From Thermoguttaceae bacterium (GTDB lineage: Bacteria > Planctomycetota > Planctomycetia > Pirellulales > Thermoguttaceae), in the NCBI GenBank assembly GCA_017549085.1, contig JAFYVO010000179.1, positions 1-5,896 on the forward strand: 5,896 nucleotides of DNA. Reading direction: 5' to 3'. Of the stretch, positions 1-4,784 are shown piece after piece. The position numbers were made by a program, and so were the translations under genes. Under the pieces are notes generated by a model. The model worked only from the letters and a program-made list of their open reading frames with translations. It was not told the origin of the DNA and did not search any database. Each line of letters begins with the position of its first letter. The first letter of the stretch is position 1.

Positions 1-1124
1 GGGCAAAATCGGAACGCGAACTCGACGCCGCCGACGTCGAACGTCTTGCGCGTTCCGGCGGGCGGTTCCGAATCCCAAGCCGCGTCGGAGTTGGAGTCGA
101 CGCCGGGAAGCGGGGGCGCGTTTTCGCGAGCCGTTCGAATCGCCGCGACGACCGCCGCCTCCGCCGCTTCGTCCCAAGGTTCCGAAACGACCGCCGCCGT
201 CTCCGCGTCCCAACTCCCGACGACGCAACGGAATCCGAGTTCGACGTTGGCGGCGCGCTGATTTTCCAAACGGCGGCTTCCGGAGCGGAGGTCTTTTTGC
301 GTCGAATACCAAGAGCCGCCGCGCGTTACTCGGCAAACGCCCGTTTTCGCGCCTTTCGGGTCGACCGTCGGCGGCGACAAGCGGTTCGGATCGTCGGGCG
401 CGCCGATCAGGTCGAGCGTCCATTCCTCGACGTTCCCAGACATATCGACGAGGCCCCAAGGGTTCGCGCCGAATTGGCCGACTTCGGTCGTTCGGTTCCA
501 AATCTTTTTCGAAATCGCCCAACGAAGCGGCAAAATCCCTTCGGCGTTGGCTTGTGAACCGTCGAACTCGTCGCCCCAATAGAAGCGAGTCGTCGTTCCG
601 GCTCGGCAGGCGCGCTCCCATTCGGCGGACGTCGGCAAGCGAAACGCCAACCCCGGCGGGAGCGAAATCGCGTCGTTTAATGCTTTGCAGAAATCTTGCG
701 CGTCCTCCCAAGTTACCGACTCGACCGGAAGCCGCGACGTGTCGCCGCCGGTCGCGTCAAGGTAACGCGTCAACGCTTTGCCGGGCGTCCCGTCTTTCGG
801 GCGAACTTGCGTCGCCGCGGAAAACCAACTCGGATTCGAGCCGACGACCGCTTCGTATTGACCTTGCGTCGTCGGGTTTTCGAGCGTCCAAAAGCCGCGC
901 GTCAGCGTTACTTCTTGTCGCGAAACGAAGGTGGAATCGTTTTCGGCTTCTCCGCCTCCCATCGTAAACGTTCCGGGAGGACAGTATCGGAACGCGAACT
1001 CGACGCCGTTGAAAATAAACGACTTGCGCGTTCCGGGAGCGGGGGACGCGTCCCAAGCGATTTCCGTTTCGGCGGCGATTTTGGCGTTTTCGGACGTCGG
1101 CGATTGGGGCGACTTTTCGGTCAT
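1..1124 (-). CDS. FGE-sulfatase (SUMF1-like) domain protein, tandem domains, 3' part cut by window edge
   Basis: The reading frame is open from an ATG at 1124 to the left edge (374 codons, no stop). Residues about 38-302 form a complete FGE-sulfatase domain: RLPTSAEWERAC at 162-173, SGNVEEW at 229-235, RGGSW at 268-272 and GFRC at 297-300. After a linker rich in Ala and Glu (about 303-348), residues 349-374 repeat residues 23-48 almost exactly, so a second domain begins and leaves the window. Formylglycine-generating enzymes use two copper-binding cysteines shortly after the GGS motif; here those positions read Ser274 and Leu279, so sulfatase activation is unlikely for this domain. The family also includes non-catalytic and ergothioneine- or pyoverdine-type members; the actual role is unknown. 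No signal peptide is visible, suggesting a cytoplasmic protein. Family call is firm, function open. Confidence 0.9.
   Translation of the reverse strand, partial: MTEKSPQSPTSENAKIAAETEIAWDASPAPGTRKSFIFNGVEFAFRYCPPGTFTMGGGEAENDSTFVSRQEVTLTRGFWTLENPTTQGQYEAVVGSNPSWFSAATQVRPKDGTPGKALTRYLDATGGDTSRLPVESVTWEDAQDFCKALNDAISLPPGLAFRLPTSAEWERACRAGTTTRFYWGDEFDGSQANAEGILPLRWAISKKIWNRTTEVGQFGANPWGLVDMSGNVEEWTLDLIGAPDDPNRLSPPTVDPKGAKTGVCRVTRGGSWYSTQKDLRSGSRRLENQRAANVELGFRCVVGSWDAETAAVVSEPWDEAAEAAVVAAIRTARENAPPLPGVDSNSDAAWDSEPPAGTRKTFDVGGVEFAFRFC
3..1058 (-). repeat. Domain-start repeat within the FGE-like gene (copies at 981-1058 and 3-80)
   Basis: Two 78-base segments of the same gene, 981-1058 and 3-80, encode matching 26-residue stretches that start AWD, contain GTRK and end VEFAFR(Y/F)C. 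The DNA is also visibly similar: both contain cggaacgcgaactcgacgcc. They mark the beginnings of two tandem FGE-sulfatase domains; only these two segments are the repeat, not the DNA between them. Confidence 0.85.
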
Positions 1125-1133
1125 TCGGCGTTT

Positions 1134-1139
1134 CTCCTT
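1134..1139 (-). promoter_or_regulatory. Ribosome binding site of the FGE-like gene
   Basis: On the minus strand AAGGAG lies nine bases before the ATG at 1124, a near-ideal Shine-Dalgarno site. It fixes the start of the FGE-like gene. Confidence 0.8.
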
Positions 1140-1208
1140 GTTTTGGTTTGGGCGAAAAAGTCAAGCGACGTCGGAGCGAAGAAACCGAGTTCGAGCGGTA
1201 GCTCGGGT

Positions 1209-1225
1209 AAAACCGCCTTCGGCGG
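1209..1225 (-). terminator. Likely intrinsic terminator of the membrane-protein gene
   Basis: Read on the minus strand, CCGCC, loop GAA and GGCGG are followed directly by TTTT (bases 1225 down to 1209). It lies 52 bases past the stop codon of the membrane-protein gene and before the FGE-like gene. The stem is short (5 bp) but entirely GC. A second weak 5-bp stem (1185-1189 with 1202-1206) follows and may add to it. Confidence 0.55.
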
Positions 1226-1277
1226 CGCGTTAACGACGAACGTTGAGGAAGGTTAGGGGAGAAACGGCGGGCGCCGC

Positions 1278-2555
1278 TTACGCGTCGGCGTCTTCGTCCG
1301 AATCGTCGTCGGTTTCCGCGTCCGCTTCCTCCTCGGCGCGTCGGCGGACGTCGTCTTCGATAATCCAAGCCAAGCGTCCCAAAAAGCGCAGGTAAAGCGC
1401 CGGAACGAAGCTAAAAATCAACGAAACGATCGCCGCCGCGAAAACCGCTCGCGACGCGGACCCCTTCGCCGAAACGACCGCGCCGATCGCCGCCAACGAC
1501 AAACCGATCGTCCCGAAAAGGAACGCAAACGCGATAAAATAGAAGTTTAACCAGCTCTTGCCGACGCGCTTCAAACTCGCCAGCGTCTCCTTCGTCGCCA
1601 AGCCGAAGAGCGTGTCCGTCTGCATGCAACCGAGGAAAAAGAACGGCGTCAACAGCGTGCCGGAGAGCGTAAAACCGACGAGCGAATTCAAGCCCAAAAC
1701 GCCGAAAAGGAACGCGCCCGGAATCCCCGCGAGCCCGACGAGCGCCGTCAGCCAAAGGAATTGACCGAGACCGCCGACAAAGTTGTACTCCGGCCATTCG
1801 TCGATATCGTCCGCGCCCGCCGCCGTTTCGCTGAAAATATGAAACGAATGCGGTATCGAAAAGACGCCCCAACCGAAGCAGAAAATCGTAAAAATAATCT
1901 TGTCGGCCCAAACGCAACGGAAGAACGCCGTCAGCGCGCCGAGCTCCTCGTTTTTCGTCAGCATCTCCGCGACGACGGTCGAAAAGTGGCGCGAGAAGAG
2001 CCAAGTCGCTAAAAACAACGGAATAAACGCCAAGCCGGAAATGATCCCCAACCGCAACAGGAACGAAATCGAGCAAAACGGCTTCATTATTCGGTCGATA
2101 TAGGGGCGCGCCGGGAGTTCCGGACGTTCGCCGCGGACGTACTCTTCGGCGTTTTCCTCGCGTTCGCGGCGCTTGCGTTCGTAAATCTCTTCGAGCGAGT
2201 ACTCGGGCTCCCGATCCTCGGCGACCGGAGCGCGTTTCGTTTTTTTCAGTTTCGGCGCGTCGACTTTCGGAGGGACGGCGGACGGTTGCGGCGGCGTCGG
2301 AATCGGTTCGGCGAGACCGTAAACGTCCGGTTCCGGTTCCGCGAGGCCGTAAACGTCGGGCGCGCTCGACGGCGGCGGAGGCGCGACGGTCGGGCCGTCG
2401 TTCGGGTTGGGCGTCGGAACGGCGGCGGGGGACGGCGCGTCGTCGGAGCGAATCGCGAAAACGTCGTCCGGCGTCGTTTCGGAAACGAATTTTAAACCGT
2501 ATTGCGCGTCGGCTTGGAGGCGCGAATCGTCGTTCGGGCGGTCGGAATCGGACAT
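1278..2555 (-). CDS. Hypothetical multi-pass membrane protein with proline-rich N-terminal region
   Basis: I do not recognise the family of this 425-residue protein. Residues 1-110 are hydrophilic and rich in Pro, Ala and Asp, with the octapeptide DVYGLAEP twice (67-74, 77-84) and a basic patch KLKKTKR at 102-108. Residues 113-150 are highly charged (EEIYERKRREREE). About six hydrophobic segments follow: 163-188, 218-240, 263-288, 292-312, 336-362 and 369-392. The tail (from about 400) is strongly acidic, ending DDDSDEDADA. There is no signal peptide; the long N-terminal region is probably cytoplasmic. The ATG at 2555 has only a weak AGAAAG upstream, but a promoter about 100 bases further up supports this start. 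The layout resembles small planctomycete membrane proteins of the DUF4013 or Yip1 kind, but I cannot confirm either. Confidence 0.85.
   Translation of the reverse strand: MSDSDRPNDDSRLQADAQYGLKFVSETTPDDVFAIRSDDAPSPAAVPTPNPNDGPTVAPPPPSSAPDVYGLAEPEPDVYGLAEPIPTPPQPSAVPPKVDAPKLKKTKRAPVAEDREPEYSLEEIYERKRREREENAEEYVRGERPELPARPYIDRIMKPFCSISFLLRLGIISGLAFIPLFLATWLFSRHFSTVVAEMLTKNEELGALTAFFRCVWADKIIFTIFCFGWGVFSIPHSFHIFSETAAGADDIDEWPEYNFVGGLGQFLWLTALVGLAGIPGAFLFGVLGLNSLVGFTLSGTLLTPFFFLGCMQTDTLFGLATKETLASLKRVGKSWLNFYFIAFAFLFGTIGLSLAAIGAVVSAKGSASRAVFAAAIVSLIFSFVPALYLRFLGRLAWIIEDDVRRRAEEEADAETDDDSDEDADA
2304..2357 (-). repeat. Two copies of a 24-base coding repeat (DVYGLAEP)
   Basis: Bases 2334-2357 and 2304-2327 each encode DVYGLAEP, with a 30-base period and a Glu-Pro spacer between them. 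The copies differ at a few silent positions, so selection seems to keep the peptide rather than the DNA. The motif lies in the disordered proline-rich region of the membrane protein and could be a short binding motif (inference). Confidence 0.8.
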
Positions 2556-2656
2556 AGTCGGGCTTTCTATCGGCGAAAAAAAGGGACGAAACGACCGGAC
2601 TAACGGGGAGTCGGCGAGTGAAGAGTTTCCGGGCGTTCGGTAAAACGTTCGTCTTT

Positions 2657-2685
2657 AGAATATCAGATTCGGCGCGATTTGGCAA
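2657..2685 (-). promoter_or_regulatory. Sigma70-type promoter for the membrane-protein gene
   Basis: On the minus strand TTGCCA (2685-2680, 5/6 to consensus) and TATTCT (2662-2657, 4/6) are separated by exactly 17 bases. The inferred start near 2650 leaves a leader of about 95 bases before the ATG at 2555. Found by eye only. Confidence 0.55.
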
Positions 2686-2768
2686 GGGACGGAAGAAAAA
2701 AGGACGCGATTTTTCCGCGGCGGTCGGCGGCGTCGGCCGGAAGCGCGAAAAAGAGAGGCGCAAGCCGC

Positions 2769-2797
2769 TTGACAAATCGCCGACAAGCGGGCAAAAT
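2769..2797 (+). promoter_or_regulatory. Sigma70-type promoter for cysE
   Basis: A perfect TTGACA at 2769-2774 is followed after 17 bases by CAAAAT at 2792-2797 (4/6 to consensus). The start would fall near 2804, giving a leader of about 59 bases. No riboswitch or T-box-like structure fits in so short a leader. Confidence 0.6.
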
Positions 2798-2847
2798 AAA
2801 GGGAAAGGCGGGGCGGAGCAACGACTCCGACGCCGAAATAGATTAGA

Positions 2848-2852
2848 AAGGA
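2848..2852 (+). promoter_or_regulatory. Ribosome binding site of cysE
   Basis: AAGGA lies ten bases before the ATG at 2863; a second purine run, GAGGG at 2856-2860, is too close to be the main site. It supports the chosen cysE start. Confidence 0.6.
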
Positions 2853-2862
2853 AACGAGGGAA

Positions 2863-3816
2863 ATGAACGAAATTCGGTTGGCGAGCGCGGAAACGAGAAC
2901 GCGGGACGCGCTCCCGGAATTGACGGAAAAAATTGTCGCGTCGTACGCTCGAACGCGGGCGACGAGCCGACTCGACCGCTGTTCCCTCCCGAACAAGGAA
3001 ACCGTCGCCGAGATTTTAAGCGATTTGAACGAAGTTCTTTTTCCCGGCTTCCGTCGGCGCGACCGGCTGACGTCGGGGAACGTCGTTTATTACGTCGGGA
3101 ACCTCGTCGACAAAATTTACGACGCGTTGCGGGCGCAGATTTCGCGGGCGTTTTGCGGCGAGACGACGAACGGCGCCCCGCTCGAACCTTGTCGACCGGA
3201 GAAACGCGCCGACTTCGACCGCCTCGGCGACGAAAAGGCGGCGGCGTTTTTAGCGCGGATTCCGGAGATTCGCGAAAAGCTCGAAAAAGACGTCGAGGCG
3301 GCGATGAAGGGGGATCCGGCGTGCAAGTCGACCGCGGAAGTCGTCTTTTGCTATCCCGGTTTCGAGGCGATTACGACGCACCGAATCGCGCGGGCGCTTT
3401 GGGAATTGGGGGTTCCGCTCCTTCCGCGGATTATGTCGGAATTGGCGCACTCGCGCACCGGCGTCGACATTCACCCGGGCGCGAAAATCGGCGAGTATTT
3501 CTTCATCGACCACGGCACCGGCGTCGTGATCGGCGAAACGTGCGAAATCGGCGATTGGGTCAAAATTTACCAAGGCGTCACGCTCGGCGCGTTGAGTTTT
3601 CCTCGCGACGAAACCGGCGAGTTGGTGCGCGGAACGAAACGGCATCCGACGCTGGAAGACGGCGTCGTCGTGTACGCGAACGCGACGATTTTGGGGGGCG
3701 ACGTCGTCGTTGGTCGGGATTCGGTCGTCGGTTCGAACGTTTGGCTGGCGAAGTCGTTGGCGCCGCGCTCGACGATCGTCATCGAGAAACCGCGACACGT
3801 CCTGCGCGAGAATTGA
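2863..3816 (+). CDS. cysE: Serine O-acetyltransferase (CysE/EpsC type)
   Basis: Transfers acetyl from acetyl-CoA to L-serine, giving O-acetylserine, the precursor that cysteine synthase converts to cysteine; cytoplasmic. The 317-residue protein has a helical N-terminal half (about 1-195) and a left-handed beta-helix acyltransferase domain (about 196-305) of hexapeptide repeats. Residues matching the E. coli CysE catalytic set are present: Asp151 in GDPA, Asp216-His217 in IDHGTG and His261 in KRHP. The sequences HRIARALW at 173-180, DIHPGAKIG at 202-210 and YQGVTLGALSF at 236-246 fit the EpsC-like long form; the loop between LGA and KRHP is longer than in E. coli CysE. It appears to be a single-gene unit with its own promoter. 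No cysteine synthase is adjacent. The 3' end is duplicated in decayed form just downstream. Confidence 0.93.
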   Translation: MNEIRLASAETRTRDALPELTEKIVASYARTRATSRLDRCSLPNKETVAEILSDLNEVLFPGFRRRDRLTSGNVVYYVGNLVDKIYDALRAQISRAFCGETTNGAPLEPCRPEKRADFDRLGDEKAAAFLARIPEIREKLEKDVEAAMKGDPACKSTAEVVFCYPGFEAITTHRIARALWELGVPLLPRIMSELAHSRTGVDIHPGAKIGEYFFIDHGTGVVIGETCEIGDWVKIYQGVTLGALSFPRDETGELVRGTKRHPTLEDGVVVYANATILGGDVVVGRDSVVGSNVWLAKSLAPRSTIVIEKPRHVLREN

Positions 3817-3830
3817 CGCGGCGTCGCAAA
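3598..3830 (+). repeat. Intact copy of the segment duplicated behind cysE
   Basis: This stretch covers the last ~73 codons of cysE, the TGA at 3814-3816 and 14 bases beyond. It matches 3838-4060 in order and orientation: 32 of 34 bases agree at the start (3598-3631 with 3838-3871), 24 of 29 in the middle (3722-3750 with 3962-3990), and the 16 bases around the stop are identical (3808-3823 with 4041-4056). Confidence 0.85.
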
Positions 3831-3837
3831 ACTGGGG

Positions 3838-4060
3838 TTTCCTCGCGACGAAATCGGCGAGTTGGCGCGCGAAAACGAAGCGTCGTCCGACGCTGAACGG
3901 CGGAGGACGGCGTCGTCGTTTCGCAGGGCGACGTTTGGGGCGCCGTCGTCGTTGGCCGGGGCGGTCGTCGGCTCGAATCTTTAGCCGGCGCCGTCGCCGC
4001 GTTCGACGATCGCGTCGAGAAACCGCGTTTAGTCGTTCGGGAGAATTGACGCGGCGCAAA
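3838..4060 (+). pseudogene. Decayed partial duplicate of the cysE 3' end
   Basis: A second, degenerate copy of the end of cysE begins 22 bases after the cysE stop. It starts with the codons for FPRDE-GEL as in cysE residues 246-254, then loses frame within about 15 codons through a +1 shift and a further insertion near 3899-3907. The codon for Trp294 (TGG, 3742-3744) has become TAG at 3982-3984. It ends with the same GAG AAT TGA context (stop at 4047-4049). It is 10 bases shorter overall, with deletions mainly in the last third. It has no start, no ribosome site and no N-terminal part, so it cannot make an enzyme. It lies before the terminator and is probably transcribed as part of the cysE 3' untranslated region. 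Confidence 0.85.
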
Positions 4061-4075
4061 TCGACAAGAAACGCG

Positions 4076-4116
4076 AAAACGACGGGCCCGCGAGAAACGG
4101 TTAGGCCCGTCGTTTT
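4076..4116. terminator. Bidirectional intrinsic terminator between convergent genes
   Basis: A perfect 13-bp inverted repeat pairs aaaacgacgggcc (4076-4088) with ggcccgtcgtttt (4104-4116) around a 15-base loop. The A run on the left and T run on the right give a GC stem followed by a U tract in either direction. It can therefore end both the rightward cysE transcript and the leftward lipoprotein transcript, whose stop is 50 bases away. Confidence 0.85.
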
Positions 4117-4166
4117 GCGCTTTAGGCGTTCGTCGGTCGCGCGGCGAGGCGAACCGGGCGAAACGA

Positions 4167-4628
4167 TCACTCTTCCGAGGTCAGGTCGAAGTTGAACGTG
4201 TTCGAACCCTTGACGACCGTCGCGGTCAAACCGGACGTCGCGCCGTTCAGGTAACGGGCCGGAACGAGTTGAATTTCTTCCGTTTCCGGAACGTCTTCGC
4301 CGTCGTCGTTCTTCTTCATACGACCGGTTTCGACTTCGTCGACGCAGTCGACGGTAACGACGTAATCGCCCGGCGTCGTGCCCGCGTCGGCGGCGCCGAG
4401 GAGCGTTTGAAGTTTGTATTCGCCTTTTTCGTTCGTCTTGCCGACGCTTTGCAACGCGCCGGTCGAACCTTCGGCCGGGGTGAAGTAAACGGTCGCGTTC
4501 GCGAGCGGTTCGCCGTCGAGCGTAACGACGCCGGTAACGCCTTCCGTTTTGATCGCGCCGCCGCCGCAAGCCGGGACCGTCGCCAAAAGACCGAGAAGCG
4601 CGAAGAACAACAGGAATTTATTTTTCAT
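4167..4628 (-). CDS. Small lipoprotein with carboxypeptidase-regulatory-like domain
   Basis: The 153-residue product starts with a lipoprotein signal: MKNK, a hydrophobic core (5-18), then VPAC with Cys21 as the likely lipidated residue; Pro at -2 is slightly unusual for a lipobox. After a short Gly linker, residues about 31-95 form one beta-sandwich domain of the carboxypeptidase-regulatory/transthyretin-like type: GVVTLDGEPLANATVYFTP, then TNEKGEYKL and PGDYVVTV. An acidic stretch (108-118) and further probable strands (133-149) follow. Short lipoproteins with this pattern are very common in planctomycetes, often near DUF1559 genes as here; their role is unknown, and an envelope or periplasmic structural or binding role is likely. 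The start is supported by AGGA seven bases upstream. It probably has its own promoter, which I could not locate. Confidence 0.88.
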   Translation of the reverse strand: MKNKFLLFFALLGLLATVPACGGGAIKTEGVTGVVTLDGEPLANATVYFTPAEGSTGALQSVGKTNEKGEYKLQTLLGAADAGTTPGDYVVTVDCVDEVETGRMKKNDDGEDVPETEEIQLVPARYLNGATSGLTATVVKGSNTFNFDLTSEE

Positions 4629-4635
4629 TGGGGTT

Positions 4636-4639
4636 TCCT
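4636..4639 (-). promoter_or_regulatory. Ribosome binding site of the lipoprotein gene
   Basis: On the minus strand AGGA (within TAGGAAA) lies seven bases before the ATG at 4628 and supports that start. Confidence 0.65.
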
Positions 4640-4665
4640 ATTTCAAACGTTGCGTCGCCGCGTCG

Positions 4666-4687
4666 CGTCGACTTTGCCGAGTCGACG
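4666..4687. repeat. 8-bp inverted repeat in the leader of the lipoprotein gene
   Basis: cgtcgact (4666-4673) and agtcgacg (4680-4687) are perfect reverse complements around a 6-base loop, about 40 bases upstream of the lipoprotein start. No T run follows on either strand, so it is not an intrinsic terminator. It may be a leader hairpin or an operator; in a GTCG-rich genome it may also be chance. Confidence 0.4.
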
Positions 4688-4732
4688 GCGAACGCGAAAA
4701 CGGGTAAGGTAGGTTGAGTTTAAGGGGGACGG

Positions 4733-4767
4733 AAAACGACGCGCTCGGCGTTCGAACGCTAAGCGCG
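4733..4767 (-). terminator. Probable intrinsic terminator of the DUF1559 gene
   Basis: A long inverted repeat centred between 4753 and 4754 pairs cgcgct (4740-4745) with agcgcg (4762-4767) and includes the perfect 12-base palindrome gcgttcgaacgc (4748-4759), with one 2x2 interruption. Read on the minus strand the hairpin is followed after three bases by TTTT (4736-4733). It starts 18 bases past the DUF1559 stop codon. The loop must form inside the palindrome, and the U tract is short. Confidence 0.55.
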
Positions 4768-4784
4768 CCGCGTAAATGTCGCGA

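Larger units (their letters stand above)
2556..2862. other. Divergent intergenic region, 307 bases
   Basis: No gene is supported here. The region separates the minus-strand membrane-protein gene from plus-strand cysE and holds one promoter for each. The two promoters do not overlap: about 83 bases lie between their -35 elements. A run of seven A at 2576-2582 (T on the minus strand) sits in the leader of the membrane-protein gene without a convincing hairpin beside it. Confidence 0.7.

Noticed and set aside
1159..1164. TTGACT on the minus strand, a -35-like hexamer upstream of the FGE-like gene
   Set aside because: At 17 bases' spacing the -10 position reads ACAAGG, which is the Shine-Dalgarno region; transcription would begin after the ribosome site. 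No acceptable -10 is present.
757..1368. Minus-strand open frame of 203 codons across the FGE-like start
   Set aside because: It is arginine-rich with no recognisable domain, and it overlaps the FGE-like frame, which has clear family motifs and a strong ribosome site.
2576..2582. Seven-T run (minus strand) in the leader of the membrane-protein gene, considered as an attenuator
   Set aside because: The nearest possible stem is imperfect with a bulge and ends more than ten bases before the T run, too far for an intrinsic terminator.
4061..4166. Search for a small RNA or short gene between the decayed cysE copy and the lipoprotein stop
   Set aside because: Apart from the terminator hairpin, no ribosome site, credible short frame or extra structure was seen.
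3710..4195. Plus-strand open frame of 161 codons spanning the cysE end and the decayed copy
   Set aside because: It runs out of frame with cysE, encodes Arg/Ser-rich low-complexity sequence and has no ribosome site; it is a product of base composition.
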